Assembly (NCBI RefSeq): GCF_004104355.1
Contig: NZ_RJLM01000013.1
Coordinates: forward strand, 390 to 64,389
Source: Photobacterium chitinilyticum
GTDB lineage: Bacteria > Pseudomonadota > Gammaproteobacteria > Enterobacterales > Vibrionaceae
Length of the DNA stretch: 64,000 bases
Reading direction: 5' to 3'
Of the stretch, positions 20,119 through 30,415 are shown one piece after another (within the stretch, counting starts at the first letter, position 1; the number at the start of each line of letters is the position of its first letter). The translations under genes were made by a program, and so were the position numbers. The notes beneath the pieces are model-generated. The model was given only the letters and a program-made list of their open reading frames with translations, searched no databases and had not been told where the DNA came from.

Positions 20119-21015
20119 CTAACGCAACTCAATATAAATATCGTGTAACTGGCCTTCACGTTCTACTGTCAATGTAAAATCAGTTGCCTGTGACAGCTCG
20201 GTCCATAGCTTGGCCATAACCGCAGGATCCGTAAGGTCATTGCCATTTAGGTTCACCGCCAAATCGTTGGCCTTCAACCCTACAGCATCAAAAAGAGCCC
20301 GCTCTTTGCCCGGGTTGACCCGGTATCCCACCAGCTTGCCGTCCCGTTTTACTTGCGACAGGCGAATATAGCTAAATAATGTCTGCGGCTTTTCAAGGAT
20401 TTCCTGCTTAATTTTTCCCAGTTCAGAAGAAGGGGATGATGATTTAGAAGCTGGCTTCACCGGGACCTGACGAGGCTGTTCCTTACTAAACTTCACACCA
20501 TCAAGCATTAACGTTTCGTCGCGGCCACTGTTACGAATGATCACGCGATCAACATACACGGCCTGTAACGTAGCACGGGTTCCTTCAATCGCTTCGTTCA
20601 GACCATATGTGTTTTGTTTGCCTCGATTGGTAATAACGGCCAGGCTGGTTTGCGGACTAGAGCTCGCGACAACCCCAACCAAGGTAAGGTTAAGGCGAGT
20701 CACCGGCGCATCCTGTTTTACCGGCTCTTTTTTTACAACCGGTGTATTTTGCTGATAACGACCAAACAGGTTCATTCCCAGCACGTCAGACACCTGAAAA
20801 CCGGAGCGGTTCGCTGTCGAGACAGAAACAGTTTTCACCTGCCACGGTGAGGGAGCAGTCGCTGGCTGGGCAATTGACCATACCAGGCGCCCTAATATCC
20901 ATGCCAGCAGCACCACCAACAGCCAAGTCGCGGTCCGGGTAAGTGTAGTTACTGACAACGGGCGCTTAGCCTGAAGCGTTCCCAACCATTTTGCTGCAAC
21001 CATGTTGAAATCCAT
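20119..21015 (-). CDS. gspC: type II secretion inner-membrane protein GspC
   Basis: First gene of the operon. The 298-residue bitopic protein has a membrane segment at about 27-48, a periplasmic HR domain that binds GspD (LNLTLVGVVASSSPQTSLAVI) and a C-terminal PDZ-like domain (GYRVNPGKERALFDAVGLKANDLAVNLNG). It selects substrates and couples platform to secretin. The operon promoter must lie in 21016-21250, shared divergently with hslR. Confidence 0.96.
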   Translation of the reverse strand: MDFNMVAAKWLGTLQAKRPLSVTTLTRTATWLLVVLLAWILGRLVWSIAQPATAPSPWQVKTVSVSTANRSGFQVSDVLGMNLFGRYQQNTPVVKKEPVKQDAPVTRLNLTLVGVVASSSPQTSLAVITNRGKQNTYGLNEAIEGTRATLQAVYVDRVIIRNSGRDETLMLDGVKFSKEQPRQVPVKPASKSSSPSSELGKIKQEILEKPQTLFSYIRLSQVKRDGKLVGYRVNPGKERALFDAVGLKANDLAVNLNGNDLTDPAVMAKLWTELSQATDFTLTVEREGQLHDIYIELR

Positions 21016-21290
21016 TGTCCTTGGGATGTGAATAGATCCGATAATTTATCGGCCAACTATAAATAGAATACCCGTTAGCGAAGAAAACGGCAGTAAATTG
21101 CTACTAAGAAGGTTAAATATACCAAAACACATCACGTTAAAAATACATCTAATTTCAATAGACTAGCTATTATGGGGGATTTATTCTTCATTTGCTGTTG
21201 AAAATCTGATCTCATATCACCATTTAGTAGAGCTGACGCTGTAATTGCATTGTGGTATTTTTAGCGCCCATTAAGGGCAAGGAGTACGTT

Positions 21291-21698
21291 ATGGGACAGC
21301 AATCATCGGATTCCGATACTCTCCAGGTACGTCTTGATAAATGGCTATGGGCCGCTCGGTTCTATAAAACCCGCTCGATCGCCCGTAATATGATTGACGG
21401 CGGTAAAGTGCACTATAACGGCCAGCGCTCCAAACCAAGCAAACTGGTCGAGGTCGGCGCAGAAGTTCGCCTGAGGCAGGGCAGCGATGAAAAAACCGTT
21501 ATTATCGACAAACTGTCCGGCACCCGGCGGGGAGCCCCCGAAGCGCAAACGCTTTACCAGGAAACAGCTGAAAGTATCAAGCTGCGTGAAAACCACGCCC
21601 AAATGCGCAAGCTCAATGCCTTCGACAGCCCGAGCCCTGACAAGCGCCCTGATAAAAAGCAGCGGCGCGATATAATTAAGTTTAAGAGCAGTAACTAA
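21291..21698 (+). CDS. hslR: ribosome-associated heat shock protein Hsp15
   Basis: Binds free 50S subunits carrying blocked nascent chains and helps recycle them after heat shock. The 135-residue protein has an S4-type RNA-binding fold (VRLDKWLWAARFYKTRSIARNMIDGGKV) and a basic tail (KRPDKKQRRDIIKFK). The frame is open from 21252, but ATG 21291 follows AAGGAG with good spacing. It lies 27 bases before hslO, as in E. coli. Confidence 0.95.
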   Translation: MGQQSSDSDTLQVRLDKWLWAARFYKTRSIARNMIDGGKVHYNGQRSKPSKLVEVGAEVRLRQGSDEKTVIIDKLSGTRRGAPEAQTLYQETAESIKLRENHAQMRKLNAFDSPSPDKRPDKKQRRDIIKFKSSN

Positions 21699-21725
21699 AT
21701 TTTACCTGCTGGAGTATATAAAAAG

Positions 21726-22607
21726 ATGACAAACGATAGTCTGTACCGTTACCTGTTTGACGGTGTATCTGTACGCGGTGAACTTGTTCAGCTGAACGAG
21801 ACATATCAGCAAATCATTTCCAGCAAGGAATACCCGGCTCCGGTCCAAAATCTGCTGGGCGAGCTGCTTGTTGCTACGAGCCTGCTTACCGCGACCTTAA
21901 AGTTTGAAGGTTCAATCACCGTTCAGCTGCAAGGTGACGGCCCGGTAAAACTGGCTGTGATCAACGGTGATCACGATCAGAAACTACGTGGCGTTGCTCG
22001 CTGGGACGGCGACCTACCGGAAACAGGAAACATCCATGACCTAATGGGCAAAGGCCACATGGTGATCACCATCACCCCGAACAAGGGCGAACGCTACCAG
22101 GGTGTCGTCGGTCTTGAAGGTGATAGCCTGGCAACTTGCCTGGAAGGTTACTTCGAAAACTCAGAGCAGCTAAAAACCCGTATCTGGCTCCGTACCGGTG
22201 AGATCGATGGCCAGGCAAAAGCCGCAGGTATGCTACTTCAGGTTCTGCCTGATGAACAAAGTAGCGACGATGGCGATTTCGCCCACCTAGAGCAACTGAC
22301 AGATACCGTAAAGAGCGAAGAATTGTTCACTCTGGAAGCTCAGGATGTACTTTATCGCCTGTACCATCAGGAAACCGTACAGCTGTTCGACCCACAGGAC
22401 GTGACTTTCCACTGTGGTTGTTCGCGTGAGCGCAGCGCATCGGCTATCTGCTCGATCGAACGAACAGAAGTAGAGCGTATTGTCACTGAAGAAGGCAAGG
22501 TTTCCCTACATTGTGATTACTGCGGCACCAGCTATGACTTTGATAGTATTGATGTTGCTGCTCTGTTCGAAAATTCGGCAGAGAGCAGTAGCAATCAGGT
22601 GCATTAA
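21726..22607 (+). CDS. hslO: redox-activated chaperone Hsp33
   Basis: Cytoplasmic holdase switched on by oxidation. In the 293-residue protein the redox zinc centre is intact: CGC at residues 230-232 and CDYC at 263-266. The N-terminal substrate-binding domain begins [18 protein letters not shown]. It forms an operon with hslR and is closed by a strong terminator. Confidence 0.97.
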   Translation: MTNDSLYRYLFDGVSVRGELVQLNETYQQIISSKEYPAPVQNLLGELLVATSLLTATLKFEGSITVQLQGDGPVKLAVINGDHDQKLRGVARWDGDLPETGNIHDLMGKGHMVITITPNKGERYQGVVGLEGDSLATCLEGYFENSEQLKTRIWLRTGEIDGQAKAAGMLLQVLPDEQSSDDGDFAHLEQLTDTVKSEELFTLEAQDVLYRLYHQETVQLFDPQDVTFHCGCSRERSASAICSIERTEVERIVTEEGKVSLHCDYCGTSYDFDSIDVAALFENSAESSSNQVH

Positions 22608-22644
22608 TAATCACCTCGCATTAACTCTGAAAGTTAGTTACAAG

Positions 22645-22671
22645 AGCCGGATTTACTCCGGCTTTTTTTTT
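22645..22671 (+). terminator. terminator of hslR-hslO
   Basis: AGCCGGA/TCCGGCT stem (22645-22651 with 22657-22663) with a five-base loop, followed by a run of nine T. Confidence 0.93.
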
Positions 22672-22926
22672 AACTGAAGCACACTTTTCCCCGCCTGATT
22701 GAAACTCAATAACACGCTAAATGCCGCTTTTTTCAAGAGAAATATTAATTTTGGGATCTGGCGCAAACGCTTCACATCACTGTAAAATCAACACCTACAA
22801 AACCCTTGAAACTTTTACTTAGCTGTAACTTTTTAATGGTTAATTTTTGATAAACCTCCCTGAATTACCCCTTTAGGGTTGCTAGCATGGTCAACAGTTA
22901 AACAACATCTTACCCTAGGAGCACCT

Positions 22927-24558
22927 ATGACTGTCATGAACGTCGAGAAAAAGGTTGCAAAAAATATGGACCTGTCTAAATACGGTATCAGCAATGTTAC
23001 AGAAATTGTTCGTAACCCTTCTTACGAAGTACTGTTCGAAGAAGAGACAAAGCCAGGGCTAGAAGGATATGAAAAAGGTATCGTAACAGAGCTGGGCGCC
23101 GTTTCTGTTGACACCGGTATTTTCACCGGCCGCTCACCAAAAGATAAGTTCATTGTTAAAGATGACACCACCAAGGATACCCTATGGTGGTCAGACCAAG
23201 GCAAAAACGATAATAAGAGTATTGGTCTTGGAGCGTGGAACGATCTGAAAGAACTTGTCACCGATCAGCTATCGGGCAAACGCCTGTTTGTGATTGATGG
23301 CTACTGTGGCACCAACCCAGATACTCGACTATGCATTCGTGTTATCACAGAAGTGGCCTGGCAGGCACACTTCGTGAAGAACATGTTTATCCGTCCAAGC
23401 GAAGATGAGCTGGAAACATTCGAGCCAGACTTCGTCGTAATGAACGGCGCGAAGTGCACGAACCAGAAATGGGAAGAGCACGATATGAACTCCGAAAACT
23501 TTACCGTTTTCAACCTTACCGAAAAAATGCAGCTGATTGGCGGTACTTGGTATGGCGGCGAAATGAAAAAAGGTATGTTCGCGATGATGAACTACTTCCT
23601 GCCGCTAAAAGACATTGCCTCAATGCACTGCTCTGCAAACATGGGTGAAAACGGCGATGTAGCTGTATTCTTCGGCCTATCTGGTACCGGTAAAACAACC
23701 CTGTCTACGGATCCTAAGCGTGCCCTAATTGGTGATGACGAACACGGCTGGGATGACAACGGCGTGTTCAACTTCGAAGGCGGCTGCTACGCGAAGACCA
23801 TCAACCTGTCGAAAGAGGCCGAGCCCGATATCTACAATGCTATCCGCCGTGATGCACTGCTAGAAAACGTGACTGTTCGTGCAGATGGCGCTATTGACTT
23901 CGACGATAACTCGAAGACCGAAAATACCCGCGTCTCTTACCCAATTTACCACATCGAGAACATCGTCAAGCCTGTATCGAAAGGCGGTCATGCTAACAAG
24001 GTGATCTTCCTGTCTGCAGATGCATTCGGCGTACTGCCTCCAGTGTCCAAACTGACTCCGGAACAAACCAAGTACCACTTCCTGTCTGGCTTTACAGCCA
24101 AACTAGCCGGTACTGAGCGCGGTATCACCGAGCCAACACCAACGTTCTCGGCATGTTTCGGTAATGCCTTCCTGACATTGCACCCAACCAAGTATGCAGA
24201 AGTACTGGTGAAGCGCATGGAAGCTGCAGGTGCTGAAGCCTACCTCGTCAACACAGGCTGGAACGGTACAGGCAAGCGTATCTCAATCCAGGATACCCGC
24301 GGTATTATCGATGCGATCCTTGATGGCTCTATCGACAAAGCTGAAACCAAGCACGTGCCGATCTTCAATATGGAAGTACCGACAGCACTGCCAGGTGTTG
24401 ATCCGTCAATCCTTGACCCTCGCGACACCTACACCGATCCACTACAGTGGGAAAGCAAGGCAAAAGACTTGGCCGAACGCTTCATCAACAACTTCGACAA
24501 GTACACTGACAATGACGAAGGTGCCTCACTCGTTGCAGCCGGTCCGCAACTAGACTAA
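22927..24558 (+). CDS. pckA: phosphoenolpyruvate carboxykinase (ATP)
   Basis: Converts oxaloacetate and ATP to phosphoenolpyruvate, CO2 and ADP, the entry step of gluconeogenesis. The 543-residue protein has the kinase P-loop [11 protein letters not shown] (about residue 250), the second metal-site motif GDDEHGW and the [10 protein letters not shown] substrate segment. The frame is open from 22879, but ATG 22927 follows TAGGAG and matches family length. The 320-base region upstream holds the hslO terminator and the pckA promoter; I could not define an operator there. Confidence 0.97.
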   Translation: MTVMNVEKKVAKNMDLSKYGISNVTEIVRNPSYEVLFEEETKPGLEGYEKGIVTELGAVSVDTGIFTGRSPKDKFIVKDDTTKDTLWWSDQGKNDNKSIGLGAWNDLKELVTDQLSGKRLFVIDGYCGTNPDTRLCIRVITEVAWQAHFVKNMFIRPSEDELETFEPDFVVMNGAKCTNQKWEEHDMNSENFTVFNLTEKMQLIGGTWYGGEMKKGMFAMMNYFLPLKDIASMHCSANMGENGDVAVFFGLSGTGKTTLSTDPKRALIGDDEHGWDDNGVFNFEGGCYAKTINLSKEAEPDIYNAIRRDALLENVTVRADGAIDFDDNSKTENTRVSYPIYHIENIVKPVSKGGHANKVIFLSADAFGVLPPVSKLTPEQTKYHFLSGFTAKLAGTERGITEPTPTFSACFGNAFLTLHPTKYAEVLVKRMEAAGAEAYLVNTGWNGTGKRISIQDTRGIIDAILDGSIDKAETKHVPIFNMEVPTALPGVDPSILDPRDTYTDPLQWESKAKDLAERFINNFDKYTDNDEGASLVAAGPQLD

Positions 24559-24583
24559 CGCAACAAATCGCTCCCGATTGCCT

Positions 24584-24612
24584 AAGCCCCTCCGAGGAGG
24601 GGCTTCTTTATT
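24584..24612 (+). terminator. terminator of pckA
   Basis: Ten-pair perfect stem AAGCCCCTCC-GA-GGAGGGGCTT (24584-24605) followed by CTTTATTTG. Confidence 0.88.
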
Positions 24613-24774
24613 TGTATTAACTCAAGATAACCATCTGAAATTTACAGGTATAAACAAACTGTTCCTACTTGCAGTACGGGTGTTTTTCCGTCAATCTGAA
24701 GCGCAGTACCAAGCTGATAGCGCACTAATTAGATCAGATTCTTGTCCAGTTTGGTATAACCATAGGAGGGTTCA

Positions 24775-26754
24775 ATGCGTCTAGCCGGGAAACTTATCGC
24801 TACCTTTATCGTCTTGTTAATGCTTGGCTTTACGATATTATGCACCCTGCTCCACACTCAGTACGCAACAGCCATTCTCAGCCACGGTATCAACACCCTC
24901 AGCCCTTATTCATTCAGTGCTCGCCATATTGGCTATACGATTACCGACCTCTGGCATCTCACCATCGAACAACCCCATATCAGCTTCCAGCAACAGCCTC
25001 TGTTTCAGGCCAAACAACTGGAACTCTGGTTCAAACCAGCCAAACTGCTTTATCCCGGCTGGTATTTTGATTCGATATTAGTGGAAGGGCTCGACCTGTC
25101 TCCGGACACACCGCTCCCCACTTTGCCGCTGATCAGCAGCGACCGCCTGGCCCTGACCAGTTTCAACCTGACTTCACCTGAACTGATCCTGCGTGACAGC
25201 CAGCTTCAGCTTGATAACTGGCGCAACCAAGCACAATCATGGGGGCTGTTTTCGGGTAACTTTCAGCTCTCAGCCAAAGAGCTACGCTGGCAAGAACTCG
25301 CATTGCATGATGTGTTATTCGACGGGAGTCGTAGCGATCAGCATTGGAAATGCTACGGGTTTTCATTTAACTGGCAACAAGCCAGCGTCAGTGGCCAGGC
25401 AGAATACCTAGCAACAGCGCAGACGGCAGAAACCATACTGCTACACCAACTGACAATTTCCGGTCTTCAGCTACAAGATAGCGAGCTAATCAATACACTA
25501 CAGTCACACCTCGGCCAGTTGCTCAAACCATCGGTCAAGCTCGATATTCGACGCCTTGATATTCTAGACAGCAGTATTGAACGACCAGACTACACTATCA
25601 ACGATGGCAACCTGTCATTGCACAACTGGAGCTGGCCAGCTAGCCTTTGGCATCAGCGCAATGCCTTTCTCTCCCTTGGCGCGAGCAGTGTCCGGTGGAA
25701 AAATACCGTGATCGATGAACCGTTGGTCGAGCTCGCCTTTTCCCCGCAACAAATTAACATTGAAGGAATGTCAGCCAACCTCCTTAGTGGCTATGTCCAA
25801 ACTGACGGGACAATCACCCCGGATACACTGGCCCTTAACCAATTGACCATTAACGGTATCAAATGGTTTCTTCCCGAGCAGTGGCTGATTCAGCTGCATA
25901 ATACCAGTCGCTATTTCAACAATATCAGCCTGACAACCCTTGATATCGGCTATACCCAACTTACAGCTCCACACCCCCAGCTTCCCTTTCAGCTGTCTGG
26001 GATCAATGCCAGCGGTCATGACCTGGTTCTTAAACGCCGGGGACAAACAGGCCTATGGCAGGGCAAATTGATGGCCAGTGCCGGGTTTGCCAGCGTCAAT
26101 AGCATTGCGATGATAGAACCATTCATAGAGATGAACAGCCAGGCCGGCCTATGGCAGCTGACAAAGCTGCTGATCCCGTTTCGAAATGGGTTACTGGAAA
26201 CGACAGGCACGCTGGATCTCAATCGCGAGGGCCAGCCCTGGCAGCTTGCACTGACGGCCGACAGTATGCCTGCCAATGTCTTGCCGAGGTGGTTGCAGCT
26301 GCCACTGCCGATCAGCGGTGTCATGGATATTGATCTGACAGCCAGTGGACTGGGCCAACACGCGACCGGACTGGCCTACAGCCTCGAGGGGGAGTTAAAG
26401 GGAAGCTTTCGCCAGCTACAGCTGGACAAACGGACGACGGCTCAGCTCTGGCAGCAATGGAGCCAGCAGAACATGGCAGCTTTGGCGATACAGCAAACTG
26501 AGGGCCAAAGTTATAGCCCGCTAACAGCTTCTCCCCTTGCTATCAGAGCCAGTCGTGGCCGGATAACCATCGAGCCTGTTTTGTTGAAGGGGGATGATTT
26601 TACTGCCACCCTTCAAGGCCAGTGGGACCTGGCCAGGCCAGCCAAGCAATTACTCCAGCTGCAGGCAACACAGGGATGCCAAATACTCAGCAGGCATTGG
26701 AACGGTGATCAGCAACAGCTCTCGCTGTCATCCTGTGACGGCAGCAGCATATAA
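24775..26754 (+). CDS. AsmA-like family protein
   Basis: A 659-residue protein with one N-terminal membrane segment (residues 7-27) and a long periplasmic region of repeated amphipathic beta segments. This is the build of the AsmA-like/TAMB superfamily, whose members bridge the envelope and move phospholipid to the outer membrane. The stretch PANVLPRWLQLPLPISGVMDIDLTASG near residue 500 is the recognisable AsmA C-terminal core. Substrate unknown. ATG 24775 has AGGAGG upstream. Its last 46 bases overlap the convergent madA gene. Confidence 0.8.
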   Translation: MRLAGKLIATFIVLLMLGFTILCTLLHTQYATAILSHGINTLSPYSFSARHIGYTITDLWHLTIEQPHISFQQQPLFQAKQLELWFKPAKLLYPGWYFDSILVEGLDLSPDTPLPTLPLISSDRLALTSFNLTSPELILRDSQLQLDNWRNQAQSWGLFSGNFQLSAKELRWQELALHDVLFDGSRSDQHWKCYGFSFNWQQASVSGQAEYLATAQTAETILLHQLTISGLQLQDSELINTLQSHLGQLLKPSVKLDIRRLDILDSSIERPDYTINDGNLSLHNWSWPASLWHQRNAFLSLGASSVRWKNTVIDEPLVELAFSPQQINIEGMSANLLSGYVQTDGTITPDTLALNQLTINGIKWFLPEQWLIQLHNTSRYFNNISLTTLDIGYTQLTAPHPQLPFQLSGINASGHDLVLKRRGQTGLWQGKLMASAGFASVNSIAMIEPFIEMNSQAGLWQLTKLLIPFRNGLLETTGTLDLNREGQPWQLALTADSMPANVLPRWLQLPLPISGVMDIDLTASGLGQHATGLAYSLEGELKGSFRQLQLDKRTTAQLWQQWSQQNMAALAIQQTEGQSYSPLTASPLAIRASRGRITIEPVLLKGDDFTATLQGQWDLARPAKQLLQLQATQGCQILSRHWNGDQQQLSLSSCDGSSI

Positions 26755-27629
26755 GTACCGGTAAACGTTGAAGCCAGCTGCTCACCACTGTATACGCTCA
26801 CCTCTACGACCACCCGACCTTTTCGGCCACTGGCAAGCCGGTCCAGATCGCCGCTAAGGCTCTCGACCGAGGCAACTGCGCGAGGGCGCTCTTTAACTGG
26901 GGCGACATAACGGATATGACTGTCAGCCAACACGATATCGGCTTCCAGCTTGCGCTCTTTCAGCAACATCCAGACAAACCCCCAGCCAGCCAGTGTCGCC
27001 ATGGTAAAAATACTGCCGGCAAACATACTCTCGCTAGGATTCAGGTTGGCATTGATAAGGGCGCTGACTTCAAAGCGGTAGCCAGTATACTGGCTAATTC
27101 TAACGCCCATCTTTTCACTGATCGGGATCTGGCACTGCCACAGATCCTGAAGCTCCTGACACCAGTCGGGATGGCGCACCACCTCGTTCAGCGGCTTCAG
27201 GTGCTTCAGCATTTGCTGGTGCCTAACCGGTCCGCGCTCTTCGCTCAGCTCGCCCTGACTGGCAAAGTCATTGCGCAGATAGAACGTAATTGCATCTTCC
27301 CGAGCATTACAGACCAGTCGCTTGGCGCCTTCCTGGCGTGCCAGCGACTCCAGCGCCATCAGCACCAGTGCCCCCATCCCTTTATGCCGGTATTCCGGAT
27401 GCACGGCCATAAAACGGATCTGGCCATCATTGTCCGGGGTCATATACAGCCGGCCAATCGCAATCGCCTCCCCGCTATCATTGACGATCATTCGATGGCA
27501 ACCTAGCTCATCATAGGCATCTCGCTCCGAGCCCACCGGCATGTGCCACGGTTCGCGCAGCATCCGCCAGCGAAAATCATAATACTTTGCCAGTTCATCA
27601 TCTGTTTGTGGGGTGATCAGTCGAAACAT
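26709..27629 (-). CDS. madA: GNAT plus hotdog-thioesterase fusion protein (MadA/YiiD type)
   Basis: A 306-residue two-domain protein. N-terminal GNAT acetyltransferase domain (about 1-145, with VHPEYRHKGMGALVL as the acetyl-CoA loop) and C-terminal YiiD-type hotdog domain (about 165-300). E. coli YiiD, renamed MadA, is reported as a malonyl-ACP decarboxylase that feeds initiation of fatty acid synthesis; I infer the same here from architecture and from the yihY-dtd-yiiD order, which is the E. coli order. ATG 27629 follows AAGGA; the open frame extends 15 codons further, past the end of dtd. Confidence 0.85.
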   Translation of the reverse strand: MFRLITPQTDDELAKYYDFRWRMLREPWHMPVGSERDAYDELGCHRMIVNDSGEAIAIGRLYMTPDNDGQIRFMAVHPEYRHKGMGALVLMALESLARQEGAKRLVCNAREDAITFYLRNDFASQGELSEERGPVRHQQMLKHLKPLNEVVRHPDWCQELQDLWQCQIPISEKMGVRISQYTGYRFEVSALINANLNPSESMFAGSIFTMATLAGWGFVWMLLKERKLEADIVLADSHIRYVAPVKERPRAVASVESLSGDLDRLASGRKGRVVVEVSVYSGEQLASTFTGTYMLLPSQDDSESCC

Positions 27630-27674
27630 GCAATCCTTCTCCAACATTCCTTGGTCGGTGAGTGTTATCCGCAC

Positions 27675-28112
27675 CTATACCTGTAACCAGAAAGTCACCG
27701 GGCCGTCATTCAGCAATGCCACCTTCATATCGGCAGCAAAAATACCTGTTTCCGTTTTAATCTCTTTGGCCTTACAGCTTTCGACAAAATAATCGTACAG
27801 ACGTTCCGCATCTACAGGAGCGGCTCCGGCAGAAAAACTCGGGCGCATTCCACTCTTGGTATCGGCCGCAAGGGTAAACTGGGATACGACCAACACGCCG
27901 CCACCAGCCTGCTGGACATTCAGGTTCATTTTACCGGCTTCGTCTTCAAAAACACGGTAACCAAGCACCTTATCACGTAAACGTTGCGCTTTTGCTTCAT
28001 CGTCACCTTTCTCTACGCCCAGCAACACCAGCAGGCCTTTACCTATGGTTCCGGCCACCTGCCCCTCGACAGTAACACTGGCTTCACTTACACGTTGAAT
28101 AAGCGCAATCAT
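27675..28112 (-). CDS. dtd: D-aminoacyl-tRNA deacylase
   Basis: Removes D-amino acids (and glycine from tRNA-Ala) mischarged on tRNA. The 145-residue protein carries the catalytic-site motif [17 protein letters not shown] (about 78-95) and the C-terminal [11 protein letters not shown] with the Gly-cisPro-type motif (GP). It overlaps yihY by four bases and precedes madA. Confidence 0.97.
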   Translation of the reverse strand: MIALIQRVSEASVTVEGQVAGTIGKGLLVLLGVEKGDDEAKAQRLRDKVLGYRVFEDEAGKMNLNVQQAGGGVLVVSQFTLAADTKSGMRPSFSAGAAPVDAERLYDYFVESCKAKEIKTETGIFAADMKVALLNDGPVTFWLQV

Positions 28113-29050
28113 TCTTTAGGCTCCTTGAGTTCACTTTTTACATCATTTAGCTGACTTGCAGACAGATCTTGCGGTAATGCTGTTTCAGACACCGCCGGCT
28201 GCCAGTGTACACGTTCTCCTAGGCTGGCGGTAATTTCCGCCCCCAGCAACACAATACACCAACACAAATACACCCAGACAAACAGGATCGGAATCACCGC
28301 CAGGGCACCGTAAATCACCTGATAGGAAGGAAAATTGGTAATGTAGAGAGCAAAGCCTTTTTTGCTCAATTCAAACAGCATACTGGCAATAATGGCACCG
28401 ACCAATGCGTGGCGAAAGCGCACCTTGGTATTGGGCACCAGCAAATACAGGCCCAAGAAGGCGCTGCTGGACATGAGCACCGGCAACCCGCGCAGAGTCT
28501 GTTGAAACACCCCGCTAACGGCCTCGCTGTCGAGCAAATTGAGCGAGCCTAGATACGAGCTGACAGCAATACTCGTTCCCACCAGAATTGGTCCCAGGGT
28601 CAGAACCATCCAGTAGATTGAAAACGAGATCACCGGACGGCGTTTTTCATGTACCCGCCAGATATAATTCAATGATTTATCGATGGACGAGATCAGCATC
28701 AGCGCCACCACGAACAATGCCGCGATCCCGACGGCAGTCATCTTGCCGGCATTGGCAACAAACTCATTGAGGTACTGCTTGACCACTTCACCGGCTGCCG
28801 GCACGAAATTTTCAATCACAAAATTTTGGAGCACTTCGCCAAGACCGGCAAACACCGGAAAGCTCGATAGTGCAGATAACACCACAGTCAGCAACGGCAC
28901 CAGCGACAACAAAGTCACATAGGCCATCGAACCTGCCGCAACGGTCAGGCGATCGTGACCGATCCGCCGGTGGAGGTACTTCAGATAGGCAATGCCGGTA
29001 AACAAAGACTGCCGCCATTTCCACTTGCCAGTTATCTTTTTGTCAGCCAT
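28109..29050 (-). CDS. yihY: YihY/BrkB family inner-membrane protein
   Basis: A 313-residue protein with six predicted membrane segments and the family N-terminus ending in [24 protein letters not shown]. The family was once annotated as ribonuclease BN, which is wrong; its function is still unclear. It starts the yihY-dtd-madA operon and is divergent from the DUF2959 gene with 104 bases between. Confidence 0.92.
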   Translation of the reverse strand: MADKKITGKWKWRQSLFTGIAYLKYLHRRIGHDRLTVAAGSMAYVTLLSLVPLLTVVLSALSSFPVFAGLGEVLQNFVIENFVPAAGEVVKQYLNEFVANAGKMTAVGIAALFVVALMLISSIDKSLNYIWRVHEKRRPVISFSIYWMVLTLGPILVGTSIAVSSYLGSLNLLDSEAVSGVFQQTLRGLPVLMSSSAFLGLYLLVPNTKVRFRHALVGAIIASMLFELSKKGFALYITNFPSYQVIYGALAVIPILFVWVYLCWCIVLLGAEITASLGERVHWQPAVSETALPQDLSASQLNDVKSELKEPKE

Positions 29051-29154
29051 ATTCAGTTTGTTTTATTTATCTGTTTTTATAGTCAAAATAGTTGGTTTAG
29101 AGGACGATGGCAACTCAGAGGTCACTCGCAACACCAACTGGTTAGGAGCCTGTT

Positions 29155-29796
29155 ATGCCTTATTTGCTTGTCGCAATGCTCAGCTTCACTCTTTTGTCCG
29201 GGTGCCAGAGTGCCTATTATTCTGCCATGGAAACCGTCGGCGTCCACAAGCGTGAAATTATGGTCGATAGAGTCGAGGAAGCAACTGAAGCACAGCAGGA
29301 TGCCCAGCAGCAGTTCACCAGTGCCCTAGAAGCGCTCAAGGCACTGAACCAGTTTGACGGCGGAGAGCTAGAAACCACCTACAACGCCATCAATGACCAG
29401 TATGAAGCCAGCTCCGATGCAGCAGAGAAAGTCAGCAGCCGCATCGCCGCTATCGAAGATGTTGCCGATGCCCTATTTGACGAATGGCAGGATGAGCTGT
29501 CGTTATATACCAGCAGCAACCTCAAACGCGAGAGCGAGAGGAGGCTCAACAGCACCAAAGCCTCTTACCGGCAGATGCTTGGCGCCATGCACAAGGCCGA
29601 GCAAAAAATGACCCCGGTACTCAATACCCTGCGTGATAATACCCTGTACCTGAAGCATAACCTGAATGCAGCCGCCATTGGTTCACTTCAGGGCGAATTC
29701 AATTCGTTGCAGCGTGACATCCAACGGGCAATTACCGATATGCAGACGGCCATTGCCGAATCAGAACGCTTTATCGCCCAACTAAAAAAGGCCTAA
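29155..29796 (+). CDS. DUF2959 family lipoprotein
   Basis: A 213-residue protein with a lipobox-type signal (LSFTLLSGC, Cys at residue 17) and otherwise almost wholly alpha-helical with heptad-like charge pattern, suggesting a coiled-coil envelope protein. The segment YYSAMETVGVHKREIMVDRVE is typical of DUF2959. Function unknown. Its stop overlaps by four bases the stop of the convergent P-loop NTPase gene. Confidence 0.85.
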   Translation: MPYLLVAMLSFTLLSGCQSAYYSAMETVGVHKREIMVDRVEEATEAQQDAQQQFTSALEALKALNQFDGGELETTYNAINDQYEASSDAAEKVSSRIAAIEDVADALFDEWQDELSLYTSSNLKRESERRLNSTKASYRQMLGAMHKAEQKMTPVLNTLRDNTLYLKHNLNAAAIGSLQGEFNSLQRDIQRAITDMQTAIAESERFIAQLKKA

Positions 29797-30323
29797 CCCT
29801 GCTTTAACCGGGTCTGCATCCAGCAGGCCCGCTCTTCCACACTGCCCCACGGCACTTCTTCGACCCGGTAGCCCAGAGCCAAGTACGTTTCAGTCAATTG
29901 TTGATGAATTTGCTCCGCCTCGGCAAAGCTGTGCGGGCGCTCCTCGTCCTGCACATAGATGTTGCGATTCGGGGCACAGAAAAACACAGTCGGATAATAG
30001 CCTGCCGCAGCTTCAAGATAGTGTTCTGCCACAGGCTCACCACCGATTGTCAGGTAGGCGCAGATGTCCCCGATAGCCCGGTCAACAACAGCCGGTATCG
30101 TGCCTTTACTGGCCTGACAGCGTTGCTCAGTCATCATTTCAAGACACAACTCGGCAAAAGCGGGTAGATCCGTCCAGGGCAACACCCCCTGTTCCAACTG
30201 CGACTGCTGCTGGATCAGCGTACGGGAGACTTCCGGAAACACCAGATAGCCTTTTTTTCCCATCGCGTTCAGCAGGGTTGTTTTCCCCGCCCCCGGGCCA
30301 CCAGTGATAATAATAGGCTGCAT
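29793..30323 (-). CDS. AAA family P-loop NTPase
   Basis: A 176-residue single-domain protein with Walker A GGPGAGKTTLL at residue 8, followed by VFPEVSRTLIQQQ, the layout of the AAA_28 group of predicted ATPases/kinases. A candidate second acidic motif is VVDRAIGD (about residue 87). Substrate unknown. It sits alone on the minus strand between DUF2959 and typA. Confidence 0.8.
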   Translation of the reverse strand: MQPIIITGGPGAGKTTLLNAMGKKGYLVFPEVSRTLIQQQSQLEQGVLPWTDLPAFAELCLEMMTEQRCQASKGTIPAVVDRAIGDICAYLTIGGEPVAEHYLEAAAGYYPTVFFCAPNRNIYVQDEERPHSFAEAEQIHQQLTETYLALGYRVEEVPWGSVEERACWMQTRLKQG

Positions 30324-30360
30324 ATCGTTATTCTTTTGATTTTATAGGGCTCAGATACAA

Positions 30361-30394
30361 CAATCCCCCCATGGTAGCACCGATGGGGGGATTG
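30361..30394 (-). terminator. hairpin downstream of typA
   Basis: Twelve-pair perfect stem (30361-30372 with 30383-30394) just after the typA stop. The U-run on the minus strand is interrupted (TTGTTGTAT), so termination may be partial. Confidence 0.65.
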
Positions 30395-30415
30395 GTTAAC
30401 GGAAGCAGTTAGCAG

